From the NCBI GenBank assembly GCA_928721915.1, contig CAKMVZ010000001.1, positions 248,001 through 312,000 of the forward strand: DNA of 64,000 nucleotides, written 5' to 3'. Every line of letters begins with the position of its first letter. Position 1 is the stretch's first letter. Below are positions 18,067-27,959 of this stretch, in pieces. A model generated the notes under the pieces. The model was not told the origin of the DNA, made no database searches, and saw only the letters and a program-made list of their open reading frames with translations. Position numbers and translations under genes: made by a program. This stretch comes from an uncultured Clostridia bacterium. Its GTDB lineage: Bacteria; Bacillota; Clostridia; TANB77; CAG-508.

Positions 18067-21000
18067 ATGAACATGAAAAGAATTGGAAAGGTTTTACTTG
18101 TATGGCTTTGCATTATAACTTTGCTTTTACCATTTGGAGCAGAAGTTTTAGCAGCAGTTGCTTTAACAAGTAAAACTGAAAGTGCACAGCTAGAAACTAT
18201 AAATCTTAGGGGAGGAGGACCAGAATCTTCAGGAACAATTACTTCAGATGAATATGATACTAAACAATATGGATATACTGTTGGGGGAGTAAATGTTCTA
18301 AAAATTGTACAAGAAGGCGATGCTGATTTTACAGATATGCTTTATTGTATAAATGCATTAGGTTCTTTCCCAACAAGAGTTACAGATAGCTTTACATATA
18401 ATAATATGGGAGATTTTACAGATTTAGAAAATTCTTCTGTAAAAGCTTGGTATGATAAAGTTGGAATGACAGAAGAAACATATAATGCTTTAATCTATTT
18501 ATTAAATAATATTTATTTAATGAAACAGGATACAAGCTATAAAACAACATTTATCTCAAATGCTTTTGCTGAAAAATTAGCAGAAGAATCTATAGAAAAT
18601 GGATATAACCCACCACTTACTGTAGAAAATATCATGACAATTTTAACTGATGATGATATTGATGTTATTCAGCAATGGGCAATGTGGTATTTTACAAATG
18701 GAAGTAATTCAGAAAATAGCTATTATAATGCAAGATATTCAGCATTACAAGCAATTAATGTAAAATATCCAGAATTAGAAAATGGTGCATTAGTAGAAAA
18801 AGAAGAACAACTAACTGGAGCTAGACTTGAATATGCTGGAATACTTTATGATTATTTAGTAACTTCAGCTAAAGAAGCGGTTCAAAATGGATATAATGTA
18901 GAAAACTCTAATACTTATCCAACAATAGACACTTCAAAAACTGTTACAAGTGTAGCTGATGGAAGCTATTATAAAGTTGGACCATTTAAAGTAAATAGCG
19001 GTACATTTACTCCATCTGATTTTAATTTAAGTTTAAAATTTTATGATGTAAATGGAACAGAAATTAATAATGTTCAATATAAAATTTATGATGCAAATGG
19101 AACAGAAATAACAACTCCATTTAATCAAATTTTTGACCAAGAATACTATATATATTTACCAATAGAAAATAATACAGTATCAACTGTTGAACTTACAAGC
19201 AATTACAATAAAAGAGAAATATCTTTATGGATTGGTGAGCCAGCTCAAGGATTTGAAGATTTACAAGAAGTTATTTTAGTAACAGAAGAGCCAGTAACAG
19301 AAAGTATAACAGGAAAAATCACAGAAGTTCAATATGACTTAGCTTTAAGAAAATTCATAGTTTCAGTAAATAATAAAGCAACTACAGGAAGAGAACCAGT
19401 TGTTAGTGGTTTAGAAGAATTAGCAAGTGGAGCTTCTTCAACAGCTATTTATTCACATGCAAAATCACCAATAACAGTGGAAAAAGGTGATAGAATAATT
19501 TATGAGTTTAGAATTTATAATGAAGGCGATGTTAATGCAAAAGTTGGAAAAGTTACAGACTATATACCAGATGGACTAAGTGTTGTAAGTTCTCAAGAAA
19601 GTACAGTTAACTCAAAATATAATTGGACTGTAGAAAATACGACAAATGGTTATACTGCAATTTCAACTGATTATTTAAATAATACTGAAATTCCTGCTTT
19701 TGATAAAGATAATTTAACATTATCTTACACAACTCTTCAAGTGGAACTTGAAATTACAGGAGATTTAAGTACAGGAACAGTTTTAACAAATGTTGCTGAA
19801 ATTATAGAAGATAATGGCGAAGATAGAGATTCAGATACAGGAAGTATTAATCCAGATAATATAACAAATAATTTTTCAGGCAATACATCAAATAAACCAG
19901 ATTTAGGCGATGAAGATTATTATTACAAAGGAATTCAAGATGATGATGATTTTGAAAAAGTAATAATAGATGGAGACGTATTTGATTTAAGTTTACAAAA
20001 ATTTATTACAACTGTAAATGATGAAAAACAAGATAGAGAACCAGAAGTTGATGTTTCACCATTAAATAATGGCGAAATTGATGCAAACTATATAACAACA
20101 AAAAATCCAGTAAATGTTCAAACAGGTGATATTGTTACATTTACTATAAGAGTATATAATGAAGGTGATATAGCAGGATATGCAGAACAAATTACTGATT
20201 ATATACCAAAAGGATTAGGATTTTTAGTAAATTATAAAACAAACTATGATAATTACTGGTCAATTGGAGCAGATGCTACAAGTGTTAAATTATCTACAAT
20301 TGCAAATGGAAAAGATAACTTAAGTGTAGATGATTTTATAGATGTAGAAAATTTAGATGATGTAGAAGTTGTTTTAGGTGGCTCTAAAGTAACATCATCA
20401 GCTTTAAGTTATTCTGAAACAAGTACATCAAACTTAATTCCAGCATTTGATGGAACAACTTTAAGTTATAAAGATGTTAGTATAACTTGTATTGTAACAG
20501 CTGAAGATGAAGTTACACTTAAAAATATAGCTGCTATAACAGGTGAAAAAGATGAAGAAGGAATTGATGTTCCAACAGATAGAGATGATCCAAATATTGA
20601 TTCAACACCAATTGATGATATAAATCCAGATGATTATACAACTGGAAATGAAGATGATGACGATTATGATGTTTTAAAAACAACAGACAAAGACTTTGAC
20701 TTAGCATTACAAAAATTTATAACAGGTTTAAATGATCAAGAAATAACAGATAGAGTTCCAACTCTTACAACAGATGAAAATGGAGATATTGTTTATACTC
20801 ATACATCTGAAAGTTTAAAAGTTGGAAATGGTGATTTAGTAACATATACAATTAGAGTATATAACGAAGGTGATATAGCAGGATATGCTTCTGAGATTAC
20901 TGATGATATCCCAACTGGATTAAAATTTGTTCCAGATAATGAAACAAACTTAAGTTATGGATGGGAAATGCTAGATAGTGCAGGAAATGTTACTCAAGAT

Positions 21001-21921
21001 ATTGATCAAGCAGTTTCTGTAAGAACAACATATTTATCAAAAGAGTCATCTGAGAATAATTTAATTAATGCTTTTGATAAAGAAGCAGGCTTAAGTGCTA
21101 CAAACCCTGACTATAAAGATGTAAAATTAGTATTTATGGTTGATGAAACAGCTATAGATAAAACTGCAACAACAGAGGAAAGAACATTAATAAACACAGC
21201 TGAAATCACAAAAGATACTGATGAAGATGGAAACGAAGTAGAAGATATAGATTCTACACCTGGAAATGGTGATCCAGATGAAGATGATATTGATAAAGAG
21301 CAAGTTTATGTTAAATACTTTGATCTAGCACTAAAGAAAGATTTAACATCAGCATTAGTTACAGTTGATGGAAATGCAACACATTATGATGTTCCTGCAG
21401 GAGAAGATACAATAAGAGTTGAAGTACATAGAAAGAAAGTTGATTCAACAATAATTCAATTCTATTATAATGTAACAGTAACTAATGAAGGTGAAATTGC
21501 TGGATATGCAACAGAAGTAACAGATTATATTCCAGATGGTTTATATTTTGACCCAGCAGATAACCCAGATTGGACACAAGTTTCTGATAAAGTAATTACA
21601 ACATCTGCTTTAGCTAAAACTTTATTACAACCAGGAGAATCAGCAACTGTTCAAGTAGTATTAAGATGGGAACAATCAGCTGAAAATATGGGACAATTTA
21701 TTAATATAGCAGAGATTAGTGAAGATTGGAACGAATATGATTCACCAGATATTGATTCAACACCTGATAATCAAGTTCCAACAGAAGATGATTATGATAC
21801 AGCTCCAGTTTTTGTCAGTGTATCAACTGGTTTAGGAGGTAGACCATATATTATTTTAACAACAGCAGTTTTAATGATTATGGGAACTGGAATATTCTTA
21901 ATCAAAAAATATGTATTATAA
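18067..21921 (+). CDS. Large surface adhesin with thioester-like head and repeated stalk domains
   Basis: 1284 residues from the ATG at 18067 (AAGGAAGG 10 bases upstream; in-frame codons further up lack a ribosome site). Signal peptide VLLVWLCIITLLLPFGAEVLA, then a head domain with YC at residue 94 and IQQWAMWYFTNG at 201-212. That Cys plus Gln pairing is the signature of thioester (TQXA) adhesin domains, which can form covalent links to host surfaces. Four stalk repeats follow, starting YDLALRKFIVSVN, FDLSLQKFITTVND, FDLALQKFITGLND and FDLALKKDLTSA; each has VTDYIPDGL-like wording as in DUF11/isopeptide-type repeats. The C-terminus is a membrane helix plus KKYVL, with no LPXTG motif. It has 1.3 kb of repeats yet no CGG site. 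Confidence 0.85.
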   Translation: MNMKRIGKVLLVWLCIITLLLPFGAEVLAAVALTSKTESAQLETINLRGGGPESSGTITSDEYDTKQYGYTVGGVNVLKIVQEGDADFTDMLYCINALGSFPTRVTDSFTYNNMGDFTDLENSSVKAWYDKVGMTEETYNALIYLLNNIYLMKQDTSYKTTFISNAFAEKLAEESIENGYNPPLTVENIMTILTDDDIDVIQQWAMWYFTNGSNSENSYYNARYSALQAINVKYPELENGALVEKEEQLTGARLEYAGILYDYLVTSAKEAVQNGYNVENSNTYPTIDTSKTVTSVADGSYYKVGPFKVNSGTFTPSDFNLSLKFYDVNGTEINNVQYKIYDANGTEITTPFNQIFDQEYYIYLPIENNTVSTVELTSNYNKREISLWIGEPAQGFEDLQEVILVTEEPVTESITGKITEVQYDLALRKFIVSVNNKATTGREPVVSGLEELASGASSTAIYSHAKSPITVEKGDRIIYEFRIYNEGDVNAKVGKVTDYIPDGLSVVSSQESTVNSKYNWTVENTTNGYTAISTDYLNNTEIPAFDKDNLTLSYTTLQVELEITGDLSTGTVLTNVAEIIEDNGEDRDSDTGSINPDNITNNFSGNTSNKPDLGDEDYYYKGIQDDDDFEKVIIDGDVFDLSLQKFITTVNDEKQDREPEVDVSPLNNGEIDANYITTKNPVNVQTGDIVTFTIRVYNEGDIAGYAEQITDYIPKGLGFLVNYKTNYDNYWSIGADATSVKLSTIANGKDNLSVDDFIDVENLDDVEVVLGGSKVTSSALSYSETSTSNLIPAFDGTTLSYKDVSITCIVTAEDEVTLKNIAAITGEKDEEGIDVPTDRDDPNIDSTPIDDINPDDYTTGNEDDDDYDVLKTTDKDFDLALQKFITGLNDQEITDRVPTLTTDENGDIVYTHTSESLKVGNGDLVTYTIRVYNEGDIAGYASEITDDIPTGLKFVPDNETNLSYGWEMLDSAGNVTQDIDQAVSVRTTYLSKESSENNLINAFDKEAGLSATNPDYKDVKLVFMVDETAIDKTATTEERTLINTAEITKDTDEDGNEVEDIDSTPGNGDPDEDDIDKEQVYVKYFDLALKKDLTSALVTVDGNATHYDVPAGEDTIRVEVHRKKVDSTIIQFYYNVTVTNEGEIAGYATEVTDYIPDGLYFDPADNPDWTQVSDKVITTSALAKTLLQPGESATVQVVLRWEQSAENMGQFINIAEISEDWNEYDSPDIDSTPDNQVPTEDDYDTAPVFVSVSTGLGGRPYIILTTAVLMIMGTGIFLIKKYVL

Positions 21922-21934
21922 TAATATAAAAAGT

Positions 21935-21972
21935 AAATTCCTTAAGTTTTAAAACTTAAGGAATTTATTTTT
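21935..21972 (+). terminator. Terminator after the adhesin gene
   Basis: A 16-bp near-perfect palindrome built on TTCCTTAAG / CTTAAGGAA, followed by a T-rich run. Confidence 0.88.
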
Positions 21973-22139
21973 TTAAAATAATGTTTTTGCAAATATTGTA
22001 GAAATATAAATTTATTTTCATTAAATTGTATTTTTTCCAAAAAATTTGATTTACAATAAAAATTCTATATGATATAATTTTTATTGTGTAAAATTATGAA
22101 AATAATTATTTTCAAAAATCTTTTTTAGAGGTGATAAAT

Positions 22140-23252
22140 ATGAATCAAATACTTGAATTTGGTACAGAAAAAAGAGGAAAAACCCCTAAAGGTAATAAAG
22201 GTGGAGGCTCATCATCAGATAAAGTTGTTAGAGTTTTTGCTATTCTTTTAATGATATTTGCAATTGTTTTAATTGGTAGTGGAGTTTATAGTTTAATGCA
22301 AAATAAGGAAAATTCATCAAATAATAATTCTAATACTCCTATTTCAAGTACAAGTCAAGCTAATATTAATGCAATTGTTGAAGAAGCAAATAATCAAGTT
22401 ATTCTAACTGTTGATAGTGAAATTGCAATTAGTAGGGTTGTTTATAATTGGAATACAAATACTGAGATGACTATTGATGGACAAGGTGAATTAACTCTTG
22501 AAGAAGATATAGATTTACCTTCTGGAAATAATACTTTAAATGTAAAAGTTATAGATGTTCAAGGTAATGAAACAACCAAATCTTTTGATTTTGAATCAGA
22601 TTCAGGTGATGATATTATAAGTCCAAATTTAACATTAGAGTTAACTGAGGATAAAAATTTGCTTATTACAGCAACTGACGAAACTGCTATGAGTTTTATA
22701 ACATATAGATGGAATGATGATGAAGAAACTACAGTTTATGTAGATGAAAATGCAGAAGATAAGACAACTATTACAGTAGAAATTGAAATACCAAGGGGAA
22801 CAAATACTATAACAGTAGTAGCTGTTGATGCAAGCAGTAAATATAATACAGTTACAGAAACACAAACATTTAATGGTGTAACTAGACCAGAAATTTCTTA
22901 TGAATTGTCAGCAGATGGAAGTGAAATAATATTCCATTGCACACATGAATCTGGTATAAAAGAGATTTACTATACTTTAAATGATCAACCTTATAGCGTA
23001 ACATTTAACGAAGAGGAAGGATACCCAACAGAGGCTGAATTTAGCCAAAAGTGGGATCAAGGCTATAATTATATTAAGTTAACTGTTACAAGTTCTGAAG
23101 ATACTGAGAATGTATTTGAGGGTGAATATAACTATGGAGAGGCTGAGAATACAGAAGAAACTAACGAAAATAGTAATTCTACAAATACTACTAATACTAC
23201 TAATACAACTGAGACAGACTCAGAAAATAATACAAATACGACAAATGAATAA
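22140..23252 (+). CDS. Membrane-anchored extracellular protein with Ig-like repeats
   Basis: 370 residues from the ATG at 22140 (GAGGTG 6 bases upstream). A 30-residue Gly/Lys-rich cytoplasmic start (KGNKGGGSSSDK) leads to one transmembrane helix (about 33-53, FAILLMIFAIVLIGSGVYSL). Outside are three beta-sandwich repeats of about 85 residues, each with a tryptophan or tyrosine strand (VVYNWNTNTEMTI, ITYRWNDDEETTV, IYYTLNDQPYSV), then an Asn/Thr-rich low-complexity tail ending NNTNTTNE. The fold resembles Y_Y_Y/Ig-like extracellular repeats. It lies 12 bases before the REC-GGDEF gene, so they are probably co-transcribed. Function unknown. Confidence 0.8.
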   Translation: MNQILEFGTEKRGKTPKGNKGGGSSSDKVVRVFAILLMIFAIVLIGSGVYSLMQNKENSSNNNSNTPISSTSQANINAIVEEANNQVILTVDSEIAISRVVYNWNTNTEMTIDGQGELTLEEDIDLPSGNNTLNVKVIDVQGNETTKSFDFESDSGDDIISPNLTLELTEDKNLLITATDETAMSFITYRWNDDEETTVYVDENAEDKTTITVEIEIPRGTNTITVVAVDASSKYNTVTETQTFNGVTRPEISYELSADGSEIIFHCTHESGIKEIYYTLNDQPYSVTFNEEEGYPTEAEFSQKWDQGYNYIKLTVTSSEDTENVFEGEYNYGEAENTEETNENSNSTNTTNTTNTTETDSENNTNTTNE

Positions 23253-23264
23253 AGGAGAATTTTT

Positions 23265-24194
23265 ATGTTACAAGAAGTGTACATTATAGATGATAAAACA
23301 GAACTTATTAATAAAATGAAAGAGATTTTTAAAGAGGAAAAATGTTATCATTTTGTTAGTGTTAAAGCTAAAGATATGGAAATTGCTTTAGAAAATATAC
23401 CTACTCTTATAATAGTTGAAGATGATAATAATGAAATGTCAGCAATTGAAATATGTGAAAAAATTAGAAAAAATGAGGATAATAATATAACACCCGTAAT
23501 AGTTTTATCATCTAATTATGATCACGATTATAGAGTTAAAATTTTAGATATGTCTATTCAACAATATATATTAAAACCAATTGATGAAAAATATTTCTAT
23601 TATACTGTAAAAAATATAATAGATTTTGTTATGATAAATAGAAGAATAAGTCCTCTTACAGGACTTCCTGGAAATGTACAAATACAAACAGAAATAAAGA
23701 AGAGACTTTTAAAAAAAGACGCATTTGCAGTAATGTATTTTGATTTAGACAATTTCAAAGCATATAATGATGTATATGGCTTTTCAAATGGAGATGAAGT
23801 CATAAAGCTTTTATCAAGAATTATTGTTAAAAATATACATAATATTGAATATGGTAATAATTTTATAGGGCATATTGGTGGAGATGATTTTGTTGCAGTT
23901 ATAGATAAATATGATTATGAAAATTTATGCAAAGATATTATAACAGAATTTGATTCAAAAGTAGTAAAATATTATACAGAAGAAGATGTTGAAAGAGGAT
24001 TTGTTGAAGTAGCAAATAGAAAAGGCATAATAGAAGAATTCCCAATAGTTTCTCTTTCAATAGCAGTAGTAGAAGTAGAAAATGGAAATTTTACTTCTCC
24101 ATTAGAAATAGGAGAAGTAAGTGCCCAAGTAAAGCATATGGCTAAAGAAATGATAGGGAGCACATATGTAATAAATCGTAGAAGAACAAAATAA
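23265..24194 (+). CDS. Response-regulator diguanylate cyclase (REC-GGDEF)
   Basis: 309 residues. An N-terminal receiver domain (residues 1-120) has the acidic pair (YIIDDKTE), a phospho-acceptor region (LIIVEDDNNE near 52) and the KP dipeptide (ILKPID). The GGDEF domain (about 125-305) has SPLTGLPGN, MYFDLDNFKAYNDVYGF, and the active-site loop GGDDF near 205-209. GGDDF differs from the canonical GGDEF/GGEEF by a conservative change, so cyclase activity is likely but unproven. The allosteric RxxD inhibitory site is not obvious. AAAGGAG precedes the ATG, directly after the Ig-like membrane protein, suggesting that c-di-GMP signalling is tied to the surface operon. Confidence 0.87.
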   Translation: MLQEVYIIDDKTELINKMKEIFKEEKCYHFVSVKAKDMEIALENIPTLIIVEDDNNEMSAIEICEKIRKNEDNNITPVIVLSSNYDHDYRVKILDMSIQQYILKPIDEKYFYYTVKNIIDFVMINRRISPLTGLPGNVQIQTEIKKRLLKKDAFAVMYFDLDNFKAYNDVYGFSNGDEVIKLLSRIIVKNIHNIEYGNNFIGHIGGDDFVAVIDKYDYENLCKDIITEFDSKVVKYYTEEDVERGFVEVANRKGIIEEFPIVSLSIAVVEVENGNFTSPLEIGEVSAQVKHMAKEMIGSTYVINRRRTK

Positions 24195-24323
24195 AAATAC
24201 CCATCTAATTTTACTTAAGATGGGGTAAATATTTCATAAAACTTCGAATTTGATTAGTTTTTAAAGAAAAATAACCGCTAAATCCTATACAATTTTCTTA
24301 AGAATGGATAAAAATTTTAAAAA

Positions 24324-24360
24324 AATTGCCAAATTAAGCTTTAGTTTGGCAATTTTATTT
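24324..24360 (+). terminator. Terminator between convergent genes
   Basis: AATTGCCAAA pairs with TTTGGCAATT and is followed by TTATTTT. It can serve the GGDEF gene and the small minus-strand gene. Confidence 0.8.
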
Positions 24361-24555
24361 TAATAAATACTTTTCTATTTTTCTATTAATTTTATTTATT
24401 CTAAAACTAGCAAAAAATCCGTTTTGTTCAATTATTTTTTGTTTCTTATCAATTAGAGATTTAACAATTTCTCTATATTCAGGTTTAACTCTATATAAAA
24501 TTTTACTTAAGTTTATATTATTTTTTACTAATTCCATATAGTCTTTCTCGCTCAA
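24355..24555 (-). CDS. Small conserved-looking hypothetical protein
   Basis: 66 residues, not recognised: MSEKDYMELVKNNINLSKIL then a Lys/Ile-rich helix pair with EYREIVKSLIDKK and FASFRINKINRKIEKYLLK. There are no membrane or signal features. It is read from a TTG start with AAAGGAG nine bases upstream, which is the main support for it being real. It converges on the REC-GGDEF gene and shares its terminator. It might be a small helical regulator; nothing further can be said. Confidence 0.55.
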   Translation of the reverse strand: MSEKDYMELVKNNINLSKILYRVKPEYREIVKSLIDKKQKIIEQNGFFASFRINKINRKIEKYLLK

Positions 24556-24670
24556 GTTTTATACTCCTTTTCTAATAAAAAATCTATATTAAAATTTACT
24601 TAAATTATATCACAAAGAATTGAAAAATCAATCAAAATATGATAGAGTTTATAAGTAATTATAAAAAGAA

Positions 24671-24700
24671 GAAATGGGAAAACAGAACCGTCCCCATTTT
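24671..24700. repeat. REP-like palindrome
   Basis: AAATGGG ... CCCCATTT flanks AAAACAGAACCGT. The core ACGGTTCTGTTTT is familiar from dispersed Firmicutes intergenic palindromes. Weak echoes occur near 13083 (AGCAGAACTGTT). Confidence 0.45.
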
Positions 24701-24736
24701 CCTCGGTGGATGATTTTATTTTCTTAAAATGAAGAG

Positions 24737-25727
24737 GTGATTATCATAAAAAGAACTTTAAATGAAACGAGAAAAACAAAAAAATCTAAAATAGGAAAAG
24801 CTTTTAAGATTATTTTTTTAGTAATTATTATAGCTATAGTTATTTTTGCAGGTGTAATTTTTGGAATGAGTATAGCTTTATATAATGGAAATTGGAAAGC
24901 TTGTTTAGCAGATGTTGCTTCTAATTTTTTAGGTGGTGTTGAAACAAAATATGTTTTAATTTTAGGAGTTAGTGAAGATATTTCTACAGAACTTACTGAT
25001 ACAATTATGGTTGCAGGATATAACCCAGATACAGGAAAAGCTTTTTTAGTTTCAATTCCTAGAGATACATATGTTGGTAATAGCACATCAAGAGCAAAAG
25101 CGTCAGATAAAATTAATGCTCAGTATCAACAAGGTATAGAAGAAACTATTTTGGCGGCTGAAGAAATAACAGGTTTAGAAATAGATGATTATATAGTAGT
25201 AAAAACAAGTATGTTAATAGAAATGGTTGATTTAATTGGTGGAGTTGATTTTGATGTTCCAATAGATATGGATTATGATGATCCAACACAGGATTTGCAT
25301 ATTCATTTATCAGCAGGAATGCAAACTTTAAACGGAGATCAGGCAGAGGGACTTTTAAGGTTTAGGCATAACAATGATGGAAGTTCATATCCTAGTTCAT
25401 ACGGAGATAATGATTATGGAAGGATGAGAACTCAAAGAGAATTTATGAAAGCTGTTGCCACTCAAACTTTATCATTTGGTAATATTACAAAAATAAATGG
25501 AATAATTAATGCTGTTACAGATAACTTGGTCACAAATATGAGTACAAAAGAATTATTAGCATATGTTCCTAAACTTGCAGTTTTTGATACAGCAAATTTA
25601 GTTACAGAGCAGATTCCACGGTGAAAGTGATACTATAAATAGAATTTCATTTTTTATAAGTGATGAGGAGAAAACAAAAGCTTTAATATCTGAATTAGTA
25701 GCAGATATGAATACTAGTCAGAATTAG
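24737..25727 (+). CDS. LytR-CpsA-Psr family cell-wall glycopolymer ligase, read through a +1 CGG shift
   Basis: 329 residues with the C at 25619 skipped. These membrane proteins attach teichoic acids or capsule to peptidoglycan. One transmembrane helix (about 22-46) is followed by the LCP domain: VLILGVSEDISTELTDTIMV, SIPRDTYVGN, the conserved VKTSMLIEMVDLIGGVDFDVP, and the RFRHNNDGSSYPSSYGDNDYGRMRTQRE loop. At codon 295 the zero frame reads CCA CGG TGA; the +1 reading continues EQIPGESDTINRISFFIS to a TAG at 25725. The start is unclear: GAAGAGG (24731-24737) overlaps the only standard codon, GTG at 24737. An ATC at 24743 or ATA at 24746 is better spaced, so a non-standard start is possible. 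Confidence 0.87.
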
Positions 25728-25763
25728 CTTATTTATTATATTTTAGTTATGTGCTATGAGTCC

Positions 25764-25920
25764 GTTTTCTAGTGGATATATATTTTTAATAGGCAAAATC
25801 CCTACTTCGAAGAAAATGTAATCTTGATGGTTTTTGAAACCCTCAAGATAACATTTTCTAGCTCGCTGGTCCCCACACAAGTTTTGCTTTTCTATTAAAA
25901 ATATATATCCACTAGAAAAC
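25764..25920 (+). repeat. 157-bp structured palindromic element, copy 1
   Basis: Perfect 29-bp terminal inverted arms (25764-25792 and 25892-25920). The interior is almost identical to copies at 32983 and 50199, although the arms here differ completely from theirs. Inner stem GAAAATGT/ACATTTTC and ATCTTGA/TCAAGAT with 1x1 mismatches. It lies 36 bases after the LCP gene stop and is flanked on the left by GAGTCC. Confidence 0.85.
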
Positions 25921-25998
25921 TACTTTGAGAGTTATTGTATATGATAATTTGATATTTTCAAAAATTATTACTTTTGTTTTTGGAAAAGGAGAAACTTT

Positions 25999-26616
25999 AT
26001 GTTTATTGAACAATTAAGAGTTGATACGATTAAGGATATTATTACTAATGTTTATATAGTTATAAGTGAAGGTAGTGCAATGGTTATAGACCCTGGTGGA
26101 GAGCCTGAAAAAATTATTAATAAATTAGATGAATTAAATGTAAATTTAAAATATATTGTAATTACTCATTGTCATAGTGATCATATTGGTGCTATAACGG
26201 AACTTCAAAAAGCAAAAGGAGGAGAAGTTTTAGCTTCAAATGATGATGGCAGAATGATTAACAATCCTATTAGAAATTTATCACCTTTTGTTGGAATAAA
26301 ATTAGATAAAATAAATGTTAATAAATTTTTAAATGAAGGAGATAAAATTGTTTTAGGAAATGAAACTTTTGAAATTATAGAAACGCCAGGTCATACAAAA
26401 GGTGGAATATGTATTTATTGTTCTAAGCAAAATGTTTTATTTTCAGGAGATACAATTTTTAAAGGAACTTACGGAAGAACTGATTTACCAAGTAGTAGTT
26501 ATAAAGATATTAAAAATTCAATATCAAAATTAATGAAATTGCCAAATGAAACAAAGGTATATCCAGGTCATGGAGAGCCAACAACAATTGAACATGAAAA
26601 ACAAATCTATGAATAA
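25999..26616 (+). CDS. Metallo-beta-lactamase-fold hydrolase (glyoxalase II-like)
   Basis: 205 residues, a single MBL-fold domain. The metal-binding signature THCHSDHIGA is near residues 54-63, then ETPGHTKGG (third His), the bridging Asp in LFSGDTIFKGTYGRTDLP, and a final His in YPGHGEPTT. The family includes hydroxyacylglutathione hydrolases, but many such short bacterial members act on other thioesters, so the substrate is open. AAAAGGAG lies 8 bases before the ATG. It may be the first gene of a run with the M16 peptidases, 63 bases downstream. Confidence 0.9.
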   Translation: MFIEQLRVDTIKDIITNVYIVISEGSAMVIDPGGEPEKIINKLDELNVNLKYIVITHCHSDHIGAITELQKAKGGEVLASNDDGRMINNPIRNLSPFVGIKLDKINVNKFLNEGDKIVLGNETFEIIETPGHTKGGICIYCSKQNVLFSGDTIFKGTYGRTDLPSSSYKDIKNSISKLMKLPNETKVYPGHGEPTTIEHEKQIYE

Positions 26617-26679
26617 AAAAATTATTAAGATAGATAATAATAAAAATGCCTAGTTTATTAGCATGATAAGGAGGAAAAT

Positions 26680-27957
26680 ATGAAAGAAAATCAGATTTTA
26701 ATAAAAGAAGGAATTAAAGCACATTTTATAAAAACAGATTTATTTAAAACAAATTTAATTTATGTTATGCTTACTACAAAGCTTGAAAGAGAAACTGTTA
26801 CTAAAAATGCTTTAATTCCGTTTTTATTAAGAAGAGGAACAAATAATTTAAAAACTCAAAGTGAGTTAAATAAAAAATTTGAAGAAATGTATGGTGCAAC
26901 TTATGATTGCGGTATTGATAAAATTGGAGATAATCAAGCTTTAAAATTTTTTATTGAAACTATAAATGATAAATATACTTTAAATAAAGAAAATTTATTA
27001 GAAGAATCTTTAGGTGTATTATTTGATATAATATTTAATCCTTTAATGGAAAATGGAAGATTTAATGAAGACTATTTAAAAGTTGAAAAAGAAAATTTAA
27101 GAAAAGTAATTGAATCAAAAATTGATAATAAAGCACTATATGCTTTTGATAGATGTATTGAAAACATGTATGGAGACAAGGGTTTTGGTATATATAAATA
27201 TGGATATTTAGAAGATATTGATAAAATAGATAATGAAATTATTTCAAAACAATATAAAAACTTAATTGAAAATTCAAAAATAGATATATATATTTCAGGA
27301 AATTTTGATGAATTTAAAATACAAAAATTTATTGATGATAAACTAAAAAATATAAGCCCTAGAAAAGAAGATATAGTAGTAAACAACTTTTCCACAGAAA
27401 ACAAACAAAAAGTGGAAAAAGTAAAAGAAATTCAAGAAGAAATGAATATAACACAAGGAAAATTAGTTATAGGTTTAGATGTTTTAAATCCAGGAAAAGA
27501 TATACAAAATGCTGTTACTATTTATAATGCAATTTTAGGTGGCAGTGCAAATTCATTTTTATTTCAAAATGTTAGGGAAAAGGCAGGTTTGGCCTATACT
27601 GCAAGATCAAATTATAATAAAATGAAAAGCAATATTTTTATTAGTTGTGGAATTGAGATTCAGAATTATGAAAAAGCTGTAAATATTATAAAAGAGCAAC
27701 TTGAAAATCTAAAAAATGGAGATTTTTCAAATGATGATTTAATAAATGCAAAGAGGTTTATAATTTCAGGAATTAAAACAATTGAAGCAGAGCAAGATAC
27801 AGAAGTTGTTTTCTATATTGGTCAAGAGATTTCAAAACAAAATGTAAACATTGATGAATATATTTTAAATATTGAAAATATTAAGAGAGAAGATGTAATA
27901 GAGGCAGCTCAAAATATTGCAATAAATACTATATTCTTTTTAAAAGGGGAGGCTTAA
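26680..27957 (+). CDS. M16 insulinase-family protein, non-catalytic partner (YfmF-like)
   Basis: 425 residues with two M16 halves. The expected zinc site HxxEH is absent from the first half (FLLRRGTNNLKTQSELNKKFEEMYGA is found in its place), as in the inactive subunit of M16 pairs. The second half has the substrate-binding NVREKAGLAYTARS wording. It starts after GGAGG and ends 2 bases before its partner gene. In Bacillus the equivalent pair (YmfF-YmfH) is linked to EF-P modification, and by analogy this could be its role; that is inference from family and order only. Confidence 0.87.
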   Translation: MKENQILIKEGIKAHFIKTDLFKTNLIYVMLTTKLERETVTKNALIPFLLRRGTNNLKTQSELNKKFEEMYGATYDCGIDKIGDNQALKFFIETINDKYTLNKENLLEESLGVLFDIIFNPLMENGRFNEDYLKVEKENLRKVIESKIDNKALYAFDRCIENMYGDKGFGIYKYGYLEDIDKIDNEIISKQYKNLIENSKIDIYISGNFDEFKIQKFIDDKLKNISPRKEDIVVNNFSTENKQKVEKVKEIQEEMNITQGKLVIGLDVLNPGKDIQNAVTIYNAILGGSANSFLFQNVREKAGLAYTARSNYNKMKSNIFISCGIEIQNYEKAVNIIKEQLENLKNGDFSNDDLINAKRFIISGIKTIEAEQDTEVVFYIGQEISKQNVNIDEYILNIENIKREDVIEAAQNIAINTIFFLKGEA

Positions 27958-27959
27958 AA

